Shown here in pieces: positions 1 through 6,770 of a DNA stretch of 20,954 nucleotides. The translations under genes and the position numbers were made by a program. Numbering within the stretch: position 1 is the stretch's first letter; the number at the start of each line of letters is the position of its first letter. This DNA comes from GCA-2401735 sp051252095 (GTDB taxonomy: Bacteria > Pseudomonadota > Gammaproteobacteria > Burkholderiales > Methylophilaceae): assembly GCA_051252095.1 (NCBI GenBank), contig JBPOFK010000026.1, forward strand, positions 1 to 20,954. The letters are read 5' to 3'. The notes beneath the pieces were generated by a model. It made no database searches, was not told where the DNA came from, and saw only the letters and a list, made by a program, of their open reading frames with translations.

Positions 1-457
1 GTGCCATCATAATTTCCAACAGTTGTGCCTTTGTCGCATTTGAATCATCGACTGCTTGCTTCAGAAAAACCAGTGTTTCTTCAGCTGCCTCGTTATATTC
101 GGACTTAAGCGATGGCGTTATCATCACCTCTTTCCATTTTGCTTCTAGGGATGCCGCATTATTAATAATATTGTCTTGTAGCGGGTTAGCAATATCAGTA
201 GCATTTAGCACACGATCAGCAGCTTGCTCAGTCATCGTTGCTACATAATTTAAACGATCACGTGCATCTGGTATTTCTTGCGCCGCTTTTTCAATCATCT
301 GATCCAGGCCTAGCTCGCGTAAGCTATCATGCAAACCTCTGGTCATCTGACCAATGCGATGCAGCATATCATCTTCACTCGCAATCGCTTCAGATGAGTC
401 TACCGGGCTTACATCCTCTAAATCATCCTGAGTTATTTTTTTCTGATTTTGACTCAT
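1..457 (-). CDS. cheZ: CheZ, CheY-P phosphatase (partial, C-terminus off the window)
   Basis: Cytoplasmic phosphatase that dephosphorylates CheY-P and ends the motor signal. This reading frame does not close inside the window: 152 codons are visible, from the ATG at 457 to the left edge. The translation begins MSQNQKKITQDDLED and contains the CheZ-typical helix segment RIGQMTRGLHDSLRELGL at about residues 36-53, then DARDRLNYVATMTEQAADRV, the first long arm of the CheZ four-helix bundle. It is cut at the segment LLEIMMA, just before the place where the family carries its catalytic DxxxQ (D143/Q147 in E. coli), so the active site itself is not visible. It starts 11 bp after the cheY stop and is almost certainly co-transcribed with it from the sigma-28-like promoter upstream of cheY. 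Identification rests on family recall of this N-terminal pattern and on the cheY-cheZ pairing. Confidence 0.92.
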   Translation of the reverse strand, partial: MSQNQKKITQDDLEDVSPVDSSEAIASEDDMLHRIGQMTRGLHDSLRELGLDQMIEKAAQEIPDARDRLNYVATMTEQAADRVLNATDIANPLQDNIINNAASLEAKWKEVMITPSLKSEYNEAAEETLVFLKQAVDDSNATKAQLLEIMMA

Positions 458-468
458 TGTGTGGCCCT

Positions 469-858
469 TTATTGTCCGAGCTTCTCAAATATTTTTGATA
501 ATTTTTCATCCAAGGTTGCCGCTGTAAATGGTTTCACAACATAACCATTTGCACCTGCTTGCGCAGCAGCAATAATATTTTCTTTTTTAGCTTCTGCGGT
601 CACCATGAGCACAGGTAAAGAGGCAAGACTACTGTCTTTACGAATATTCTGTAACATCGTCAAGCCATCCATATTGGGCATATTCCAATCCGATACCACA
701 AAATCAAAGTCACCACCCTTAAGCTTGTTTAATCCATCTACACCATCTTCTGCTTCTTCCACATTGGAATAGCCAAGCTCTTTAAGTAGATTTCTCACAA
801 TTCTGCGCATCGTTGAAAAATCATCAACCACTAGAAACTTTGTATTAGGGTCTGCCAT
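469..858 (-). CDS. cheY: CheY, chemotaxis response regulator (motor-binding type)
   Basis: Single-domain receiver, 129 aa, phosphorylated by CheA; CheY-P binds the FliM switch component. All receiver landmarks fall at the E. coli CheY numbers: acidic pair D12/D13, phospho-acceptor D57 (in SDWNMPNMDG), T87, the signalling aromatic Y106 and K109 (VVKPF). The length and Y106 make this the likely motor-output CheY, unlike the second CheY at 12300-12665. The start ATG has a GGAG 6 nt upstream. It lies 146 bp downstream of cheB, and that gap holds a near-consensus sigma-28 promoter (940-966), so cheY-cheZ can be transcribed independently of cheB. Confidence 0.97.
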   Translation of the reverse strand: MADPNTKFLVVDDFSTMRRIVRNLLKELGYSNVEEAEDGVDGLNKLKGGDFDFVVSDWNMPNMDGLTMLQNIRKDSSLASLPVLMVTAEAKKENIIAAAQAGANGYVVKPFTAATLDEKLSKIFEKLGQ

Positions 859-939
859 GCTTTACTCCATTAAAAATTCTGATTTGCATTCAATAATGAT
901 GCAAAAAAACTGATATAAATTTATTTGTTGTCATCTAGA

Positions 940-966
940 TTATCGGCCAAATAACCAAAAACCTTA
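940..966 (-). promoter_or_regulatory. Sigma-28 (FliA) type promoter for cheY-cheZ
   Basis: On the minus strand the sequence reads TAAGGTTT, 11 nt, then GCCGATAA. The enterobacterial FliA consensus is TAAAGTTT-N11-GCCGATAA, so the -10 is exact and the -35 differs at one base. Transcription would start near 930-933, giving a leader of about 75 nt before cheY. The match and spacing are visible in the sequence; activity is inferred. Confidence 0.8.
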
Positions 967-969
967 ATC

Positions 970-1002
970 TAGAATAAACACGAAAAAGTACTGTTTATTC
1001 TA
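970..1002 (-). repeat. Perfect 11-bp inverted repeat just after the cheB stop
   Basis: TAGAATAAACA (970-980) is the exact complement of TGTTTATTCTA (992-1002), with an 11-nt loop. It begins 2 nt after the cheB stop and ends 3 bp before the -35 of the cheY promoter. On the minus strand it is followed by a purine-pyrimidine mix with one T5 run rather than an immediate U-tract, and the stem is AT-rich. It may be a weak terminator or 3' stabiliser for cheB mRNA, or a protein-binding operator beside the cheY promoter. Confidence 0.5.
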
Positions 1003-1004
1003 AA

Positions 1005-2075
1005 CTATACGCGTAATGCTCTCGTACCACTTGCTGTTAATTGTGAAAATACGGCTTTTGGCAACTCATTAAGTGGTAACACTTCATCAACACCACCATG
1101 TGCAATCGCCTCTCTAGGCATCCCGAACACCACACAACTTGCTTCATCTTGTGCAAAATTGTAAGCGCCAGTTTGCTTCATTTTGGCCATGCCTGCTGCG
1201 CCATCTTTGCCCATCCCCGTCATAATGACACCAATTGCATTTTTACCAGCATTATCTGCAGCGGAATCAAACAACACATCCACAGAGGGTTTATGCCGAC
1301 TCACTGGTTCTGCGTCACTCAATTTTGTCACGTAGTTAGCACCACTTCGGCCAAGTAGTAAGTGATAATCACCAGGTGCTATATAAGCATGCCCAGGCAA
1401 TATGCGCTCACCATCAACAGCCTCTTTCACCGATATTTTACAAATACTATCTAAGCGTTGTGCAAACGATTTGGTAAACCCAGCTGGCATATGCTGCGTA
1501 ATTAAAATGCCAGGGCAATCTGATGGCATCTGCAACAAGAAAGCTTTAATCGCCTCTGTACCACCGGTCGATGCGCCAATAATCAGCAACTTCTCACTAC
1601 TGATAAGTGGGTTTTTCAATGCTGACTGCACTTCTCCATTTGCTTGCGGCTTTGCCGTACGTGCAAGTGATGCAACTCTAGCTTTAGAAGCTGTGCGAAT
1701 CTTATCAGTTATTAACTCTGTATATTCACGCATCCCAGAACTAATCGACGTTTTCGGTTTAGTGACAAAATCAATGGCGCCTAGCTCTAGCGCACGCATC
1801 GTAATTTCAGACCCACGCTCGGTTAGGGTGGAAACCATGATCACAGGCATTGGGCGCAATCGCATCAATTTTTCTAAAAAGTCCAAGCCATCCATTTTTG
1901 GCATTTCAACATCCAGCGTCAACACATCTGGGTTCAGCTGTTTAATCATCTCTCTAGCAATTAAAGGATCCGGAGCAGCACCAACAACCTCCATATCATT
2001 TTGCTCATTAATCATTTCTGTTAATAGACTTCTAATTAAAGCTGAATCATCTATTACTAATACCTTGATCGTCAT
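1005..2075 (-). CDS. cheB: CheB, receptor methylesterase/deamidase response regulator
   Basis: 356 aa, full length. It removes methyl groups from MCP glutamates and deamidates glutamines; CheA phosphorylates its receiver domain to activate it. The receiver (about 1-120) has D9/D10 and phospho-acceptor D55 in LTLDVEMPKMDGL. After a linker (about 125-160), the methylesterase domain shows the catalytic triad: S169 in IIGASTGGTEA, H195 in ITQHMPAGFT and D291 in GVIMTGMGKDG. Each is five residues on from its E. coli counterpart. The ATG is preceded by AAAGAG, and the gene lies 25 bp after cheD in the fae-cheR-cheD-cheB run. The visible candidate for its end of transcription is the inverted repeat at 970-1002. 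Confidence 0.97.
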   Translation of the reverse strand: MTIKVLVIDDSALIRSLLTEMINEQNDMEVVGAAPDPLIAREMIKQLNPDVLTLDVEMPKMDGLDFLEKLMRLRPMPVIMVSTLTERGSEITMRALELGAIDFVTKPKTSISSGMREYTELITDKIRTASKARVASLARTAKPQANGEVQSALKNPLISSEKLLIIGASTGGTEAIKAFLLQMPSDCPGILITQHMPAGFTKSFAQRLDSICKISVKEAVDGERILPGHAYIAPGDYHLLLGRSGANYVTKLSDAEPVSRHKPSVDVLFDSAADNAGKNAIGVIMTGMGKDGAAGMAKMKQTGAYNFAQDEASCVVFGMPREAIAHGGVDEVLPLNELPKAVFSQLTASGTRALRV

Positions 2076-2100
2076 TTTTTCACTCTTTCATTAGCAATGA

Positions 2101-2709
2101 TTAAAATAAATCCACTTCACCACCAACATCATTCGTTTTAAGTTTGCTTGAGTAAGCTTCTTCACGTTTAACCAATGTGTAGTTATTTAACTGTTTAAGT
2201 TTTTTTACTAACACTCTGCCTGTTTTAGGAAAGTAATACACTTTCCTTGGGTATATATCTAGCAGGTCTTCGCTAGTCACTGAAATGCCTTCATCTTTAA
2301 GAAACTTTTTAACAAAAGCAGCATTGCGTTCACCGACATTGTTCGTTGTAAAACTGCGAAGAACATTACCACCACCAAATATCTTGGCTTCTAGGTTTTC
2401 TCGCTTTGCACCATTTCTTAGAAGCTCATTGATTAAGACTTCCATCGCATAAGTGCCATAGCGCATGGACTCTGAAACAGGGCTGTCTTTATCTGCTTTT
2501 GCACTATCAGGCAACATAAAATGATTCATGCCACCTATGCCTAATTTTTTATCTCGAATACAGGCCGAAACACATGACCCTAACACCGTGACAATCAACA
2601 TGTCGTGATTGGTAAAATAATATTCTCCAGGTGATATTTTGGCCGCATCGATATTAAAGGTGCGGTCAAAATACAATGTCGTAGACATTTCCTCTTGTAT
2701 CATGCTCAT
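2101..2709 (-). CDS. cheD: CheD, receptor glutamine deamidase
   Basis: 202 aa. CheD deamidates receptor glutamines and modulates MCP activity. The Cys-His core is clear: C46 in TVLGSCVSACIRD and H63 in GGMNHFMLP, 17 residues apart as in characterised CheD, with T41 as the probable third residue. The phosphate-loop-like IFGGGNVL segment is at about 113-120. The ATG overlaps the cheR stop by 4 bp (ATGA), so translation is coupled; a GAGG lies about 10 nt upstream. A second ATG two codons on (2703) cannot be excluded. The protein ends in GGEVDLF, a short acidic-hydrophobic tail almost identical to that of the CheZ-like protein encoded at 12751-13299 (AGEVELF), which suggests a shared docking partner. 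Confidence 0.95.
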   Translation of the reverse strand: MSMIQEEMSTTLYFDRTFNIDAAKISPGEYYFTNHDMLIVTVLGSCVSACIRDKKLGIGGMNHFMLPDSAKADKDSPVSESMRYGTYAMEVLINELLRNGAKRENLEAKIFGGGNVLRSFTTNNVGERNAAFVKKFLKDEGISVTSEDLLDIYPRKVYYFPKTGRVLVKKLKQLNNYTLVKREEAYSSKLKTNDVGGEVDLF

Positions 2710-3584
2710 ACAGTCGCAACCTCACTCTTAGCACGTAGAGGCGCATTTGAATGATCCTTTAATTCATACACGGTTTTACCAAGCAGGTGTAGTGCTTTAG
2801 AAACATATAAAAAGTTTTCTGAGTGGCCAGCAAATAACAGCGCATCCGGTTTCATCAAAGGTAAAAATTTATCTAAGATTTTAGTTTGTGTTGGCTTGTC
2901 AAAGTAAATCATTACATTCCGACAAAAAATTACATCAAATTGACCTGTTAATGGCAACGTTGCATCGAGCAAATTTAATTGCTTAAACGTGATTAATTGG
3001 CGCACCTCATTTTTTACACGCACTGACCCTTCATGCTGACCTCGTCCTCTTTGGAAAAAACTTTGTTTACGTTTATCACTTAGTTTACTCACACGCTCAT
3101 ATGGATAAACACCATTGGCTGCAGTCGCTAATACATTGGTATCGATGTCGGTCGCAATAATTTCTACGGGCGGATGTAATGTACCAAATGCCTCGCATGC
3201 TGTAATCGCAATACTATAGGGCTCTTCCCCTGTAGAAGCTGCAGAACACCATATGCGGATTGGTTTTTGCACTTGGCTAAGATGATTAGCCAAAATTGGA
3301 AAATGATGCTCTTCTCGAAAAAATGATGTTAAATTGGTCGTGAGTGCATTGGTAAAAGCTTCCCACTCCGCTGGATCATTATTTCTTTCTAGCGCATCTA
3401 AATATTCTTTAAATGAATAAAAGCCACAAGTGCGAAGCCGACGACCGACACGGCTGTAAACCATGTCGGTTTTAGCTTCTGAAAGTGAAATGCCTGCATG
3501 TTGATAGATGAGTTTGCGTACTCTTGAAAAATCTGAGGATGTAAATTCAAATTCACGCGAATCTTTCTCTTTTTGTGCAAGCAT
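2706..3584 (-). CDS. cheR: CheR, SAM-dependent chemoreceptor methyltransferase
   Basis: 292 aa. It methylates conserved glutamates of MCPs using S-adenosylmethionine. The N-terminal helical domain (about 12-88) includes the family segment TTNLTSFFRE (82-91). The Rossmann methyltransferase domain carries the SAM motif IWCSAASTGEEPYSIA (111-126), ATDIDTNVL (144-152) and FCRNVMIYFD (220-229), and ends with the family-typical FAGHSENF (251-258). It overlaps cheD by 4 bp. It lies 62 bp after fae with no hairpin terminator between them, so fae and cheR probably share a transcript. The ribosome site AAAGTAAGAA before the ATG is weak compared with that of fae. The pentapeptide that CheR and CheB use for tethering is present on the PAS-MCP of this locus (DWEEF terminus). 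Confidence 0.97.
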   Translation of the reverse strand: MLAQKEKDSREFEFTSSDFSRVRKLIYQHAGISLSEAKTDMVYSRVGRRLRTCGFYSFKEYLDALERNNDPAEWEAFTNALTTNLTSFFREEHHFPILANHLSQVQKPIRIWCSAASTGEEPYSIAITACEAFGTLHPPVEIIATDIDTNVLATAANGVYPYERVSKLSDKRKQSFFQRGRGQHEGSVRVKNEVRQLITFKQLNLLDATLPLTGQFDVIFCRNVMIYFDKPTQTKILDKFLPLMKPDALLFAGHSENFLYVSKALHLLGKTVYELKDHSNAPLRAKSEVATV

Positions 3585-3646
3585 TTCTTACTTTCTATAA
3601 AGTGGCTCTTTTATGATTACAAACTGACTACTGTCAATAACGTCAA

Positions 3647-4282
3647 TTAAGCGATATCTTTATGTAGTTCTCTACCACGTTTTTTCATTTGCTCAATTGC
3701 CTTAGCAACCGCTTGATCTTCTGAACGACGGTTCATTGCTTCAGGTGTTTTTGCAGCAAATGGATGTGCAGCTTTTTTGTATTCTTTTACAACATCGGCA
3801 GCTTTTGGCTCACGTGCTACTGCACTCTTGATTGCCATTTTTGTTGCACGATAGTTCCAGTCTTGAATACGCTCATCAATATCAGCTTTATGGTCAATAA
3901 ATACACCAACACAGATATAAACATCATCTGCTTCTTCTAGTGGAATTGTGCCATCTTCAACACACTCCATCACAGCCATGGCTACACCACGTTGTGCTGG
4001 GCCAAACATTTGTACTGCTTGACGACCATCTTTAATCGTAACTTTATTAAACATCACTGTATTGGGTTTAACCATCATGTTCGGTGCTGCAATCGCTAAC
4101 AAGCCATTCACACCTTGTTTTTGATCAGTTAATGTGCGGCAAAATGCATCTTCTGCTGCACTACCACGTGGGCCCATCACTAAATCGATATGTGCCACAT
4201 TTAATAGATCAGGACCTGAACCGTCTGGACGATCTTCCAACACTAGGCCTTCACCAATCAATACTCTATCAATCACTGCCAT
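3647..4282 (-). CDS. Formaldehyde-activating enzyme (Fae) homologue inside the che operon
   Basis: 211 aa. Fae condenses formaldehyde with tetrahydromethanopterin (H4MPT) to methylene-H4MPT in methylotroph C1 oxidation. Homology is evident along the protein: NVAHIDLVMGPRGSAAEDAF (28-47, with H31 matching the histidine proposed as catalytic), KPNTVMFNKVTI (72-83), RQAVQMFGPAQ (87-97), EADDVYICVGVFI (117-129), WNYRATKMAI (142-151) and HPFAAK (173-178). Three features differ from ordinary Fae of about 170 aa as recalled: a small insertion at about 15-28 rich in D, G and P; R98 where the usual sequence is GPAQHG; and a charged helical tail of about 33 residues (179-211). It has the strong ribosome site AGGAG 8 nt upstream, its own sigma-28-like promoter, and lies between the MCPs and cheR. 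Active enzyme, C1 sensor and binding protein are all possible; the family assignment is secure, the role is not. It could belong to the Fae2/Fae3-type paralogues. Confidence 0.9.
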   Translation of the reverse strand: MAVIDRVLIGEGLVLEDRPDGSGPDLLNVAHIDLVMGPRGSAAEDAFCRTLTDQKQGVNGLLAIAAPNMMVKPNTVMFNKVTIKDGRQAVQMFGPAQRGVAMAVMECVEDGTIPLEEADDVYICVGVFIDHKADIDERIQDWNYRATKMAIKSAVAREPKAADVVKEYKKAAHPFAAKTPEAMNRRSEDQAVAKAIEQMKKRGRELHKDIA

Positions 4283-4290
4283 TTCATATT

Positions 4291-4295
4291 CTCCT
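4291..4295 (-). promoter_or_regulatory. Strong ribosome binding site of the fae homologue
   Basis: AGGAG on the minus strand, 8 nt before the ATG at 4282. An ATG in between (ATGAAATGG context) is out of frame, so this site fixes the fae start. Confidence 0.8.
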
Positions 4296-4417
4296 AAATT
4301 AAAAATTCAACTACTCATCAATCTCTTAATCCTATTACAACAAATGTTGCGGACTAACCTACTTACCTACGATTTAAGCCTAGCGCCTTTTGGAAATTTG
4401 CCGTGGCCTTATTACTA

Positions 4418-4444
4418 GTTACGGCTATTTTTCCTAAAAATTTA
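4418..4444 (-). promoter_or_regulatory. Sigma-28 (FliA) type promoter for fae-cheR-cheD-cheB
   Basis: The minus strand reads TAAATTTT, 11 nt, then GCCGTAAC, against the FliA consensus TAAAGTTT-N11-GCCGATAA. The -35 TAAA, the spacing and the GCCG core are exact; the end of the -10 deviates. It is the best match in the gap between the poly-HAMP MCP and fae, and would give a leader of about 130 nt. The same architecture lies upstream of cheY (940-966), which supports a shared flagellar class-3 control. Confidence 0.62.
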
Positions 4445-4503
4445 GCTAAAATTGCAATTATTTTTATAAAATATTTTATAAAAATCAATAATTTAAAGGC
4501 GAA

Positions 4504-4546
4504 TAAAAAGCGATACAACCTATCAACAAAATCGTATCGCTTTTTA
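4504..4546 (-). terminator. Rho-independent terminator after the poly-HAMP MCP gene
   Basis: Perfect 13-bp inverted repeat TAAAAAGCGATAC (4504-4516) / GTATCGCTTTTTA (4534-4546) with a 17-nt loop. On the minus strand the second arm ends in GCTTTTTATT, giving the U-run. It lies about 55 bp beyond the MCP stop and separates the receptor/kinase operon from fae. Since both arms carry A/T runs, it could act in both directions. The rest of the 319-bp gap (4283-4601) holds the fae promoter and leader; no further gene is visible there. Confidence 0.85.
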
Positions 4547-4601
4547 CGGTTTTACTTATCCCCAGCTACGGCAAGCGATGCCGCATTGGAGACGTTAAGT
4601 T

Positions 4602-6659
4602 TTAAGCTGCTTGTTCGACGTACCCGCTATCGACATAAGCTGCATTTGACCCGCCATTTCTATTGCGTTGGTTACTTTCGATGGTAAATACACTCATCGT
4701 ATTCATCAACTCATCTGCTTGTTCCATTAATGACTCGGCTGCTGCAGCGGCTTCTTCTACAAGTGCTGTATTTTGCTGCGTAGTATCATCCATTTGAATG
4801 ATGGCCTGATTAATTTGTGAAATGCCTGCGCTTTGTTCACCTGATGCACTTGCAATTTCACCAATAATGTCGGAAACGTGTTTCACTGAAGTGACAATTT
4901 CTTGCATGGTTGCGCCTGCTGTTTCAACTTGCTGTGTGCCATCAGTCGTTTTGCTCACAGAATCAATAATCAATTCTTTAATTTCCTTAGCGGCACCAGC
5001 TGAGCGTTGCGCTAAATTACGCACCTCACCAGCAACCACTGCAAAACCACGACCCTGCTCACCAGCACGCGCTGCTTCAACTGCGGCGTTAAGTGCAAGA
5101 ATATTTGTTTGGAAAGCAATGCCATCAATAACAGAGATAATATCTTCAATCTTACGAGCGCTTTCATTAATCGCACTCATGGTACTGACGACTTCAGAGA
5201 CCATACGGCCACCTTTTTCTGCCACTTGTGATGCGCTAAAAGCAAGTTCATTAGCTTGTTTTGCATTATCTGCATTCTGTTTAACCGTATTAGATAGCTC
5301 ATCCATGCTGGCTGTTGTTTTTTCAAGGCTTGCTGCCTGATCCTCAGTACGACGACTTAAATCAGAGTTGCCTTGCGCAATTTCTTTAGCTGCTGTGTTA
5401 ATCGTTTCAGCAGCAATTTTTGCAGTCGTAATCGGCCCAACAATCATATCTAAAGTCTCATTCATGCCTTCTACAATTTTGCTGTAATCACCCAAGTGAC
5501 GGCCGGCATCTGCACGGACTGAAACGCGTCCTTCTCTGGCTGCTGCCACCAACATTTGTGCATCTTCATTAAGTGCTTTTAAGTTACTACGCACTTGTTC
5601 AATGATTTCATTGATGGCTGCTTTTTGCCCTGGGAATTTCTCTAGCGGCGCATTAAAATCACCTTCACCGAATGCTTTTACACACGCCATGGCTTTTTGG
5701 TTAACATCAATATGTCCGGTCACAATCTTATTGACACTTTCAGCCAACACCGCAAACTGGCCCTTAAACATATCGGCTCTAAGCGTCATATCAATATTGC
5801 CTTTTTCATGCTCGCCATTGACCCAGTTGACAGAATCAACAATGCCTTTTAAGTTGCCACGCAATCTATCGACACATTTATTCATGACTTCTTTTTTACC
5901 TGGCAATGGTGCAAATTCAACTGATAAGTTGCCACGTCCTAACTCTTCCATCACCGCGACAAAATCAGCTGTTTCGGTTGCTTGTCTGCCTACAATCTCA
6001 CTAATACCTTGTGCAATATCTTTAAAGCCACCTTCAAACTCACTAACATTGACTAGCACATCCGTTTCACCTTTTGCTTGCTCTTCAGACATTTGATTCA
6101 CTTCAGCACGAAGCTTATTAAGGTGTTTAGTGAGTGCTTCAAAATGTTGGCTAATTTCACTTATGCCATCTGGTAGTGACTCTAACTCGGTATCAAAGGC
6201 GCCCTGCGATAAGTGTGATAATGCGTCACCTACGCTAGTCATCGTTTGACTTTGAGATTGGATGATTGCATTAATATTTTCCGCAATTGCTTGATATGTA
6301 TCTGCTAAGCTGTCCACATCTATAGTTGCATTCCAATCACCTTCAGCACGCTTCTCTTGTAACTCATTCAGCGCATCGTCTAACTCGCTCACTGACGCTT
6401 GGTTTTCATCCACGGCACTCGATTTTTGACCAGCTCCGCTATACTCAAAGCTGGTCATCAACAACCAACTTGCTGTCGCTGCAAAGATTGCAAAGACAGA
6501 AAAAACCAACCATGGGTTAACAATCAGTGTTTGGTTGACTACCGCATAAAACCCCAAGCTTAGACTAGCCGTGATACACACGAGCTGTTGTCCAAATGTC
6601 AACTTGGCAATTTTATGTTGCAGTGTTGCAATCACACCTTTTGGGTTACTGTTATTCAT
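4602..6659 (-). CDS. Methyl-accepting chemotaxis protein with poly-HAMP array
   Basis: 685 aa from the ATG at 6659, chosen because AAAGGGA lies about 7 nt upstream; an in-frame ATG 7 codons earlier has no such site. Two hydrophobic segments (about 26-44 and 50-69) are joined by a very short loop, so there is no periplasmic ligand domain. Residues about 100-405 are seven HAMP-like modules, each opened by a conserved glycine (G107, G153, G197, G243, G287, G333, G377) and alternating between two sequence types. The MCP signalling domain follows, with the hairpin tip FQTNILALNAAVEAARAGEQ and flanking VRNLAQRSA, matching the E. coli (36-heptad) class. The C-terminus (YVDSGYVEQAA) lacks a CheR/CheB-binding pentapeptide. 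It lies 111 bp after the PAS-MCP; no clear promoter was found in that gap. Confidence 0.93.
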   Translation of the reverse strand: MNNSNPKGVIATLQHKIAKLTFGQQLVCITASLSLGFYAVVNQTLIVNPWLVFSVFAIFAATASWLLMTSFEYSGAGQKSSAVDENQASVSELDDALNELQEKRAEGDWNATIDVDSLADTYQAIAENINAIIQSQSQTMTSVGDALSHLSQGAFDTELESLPDGISEISQHFEALTKHLNKLRAEVNQMSEEQAKGETDVLVNVSEFEGGFKDIAQGISEIVGRQATETADFVAVMEELGRGNLSVEFAPLPGKKEVMNKCVDRLRGNLKGIVDSVNWVNGEHEKGNIDMTLRADMFKGQFAVLAESVNKIVTGHIDVNQKAMACVKAFGEGDFNAPLEKFPGQKAAINEIIEQVRSNLKALNEDAQMLVAAAREGRVSVRADAGRHLGDYSKIVEGMNETLDMIVGPITTAKIAAETINTAAKEIAQGNSDLSRRTEDQAASLEKTTASMDELSNTVKQNADNAKQANELAFSASQVAEKGGRMVSEVVSTMSAINESARKIEDIISVIDGIAFQTNILALNAAVEAARAGEQGRGFAVVAGEVRNLAQRSAGAAKEIKELIIDSVSKTTDGTQQVETAGATMQEIVTSVKHVSDIIGEIASASGEQSAGISQINQAIIQMDDTTQQNTALVEEAAAAAESLMEQADELMNTMSVFTIESNQRNRNGGSNAAYVDSGYVEQAA

Positions 6660-6770
6660 TACAATCCCTTTCACAAACATTTATCTCTATTAACGTCTAT
6701 TTAAAACGATTCATGAGCTATTCCATCGTCAGATTAAAGGAATAAAACCCACTTACTCTTTTAGTACAAC

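Noticed and set aside
1402..2094. Long open frame on the plus strand (230 codons) opposite cheB
   Set aside because: It lies entirely antisense to a gene with all CheB catalytic residues, its product has no recognisable domain, and no ribosome site precedes it. It is a shadow of cheB codon structure.
3647..4282. fae as a recent mobile insertion
   Set aside because: No transposase, direct repeats, tRNA or composition shift is visible around it. The flanking promoter and terminator are well integrated, so long-term retention is more likely than a recent hop.
4822..6096. Plus-strand open frames at 4822-5340 and 5602-6096 opposite the poly-HAMP MCP
   Set aside because: Antisense shadows in a region whose minus strand encodes an uninterrupted, clearly recognisable MCP.
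6660..6770. FliA-type promoter between the two MCP genes
   Set aside because: A TAAA is present, but no GCCG-like -10 occurs at the right spacing. The poly-HAMP MCP may simply be read through from upstream.
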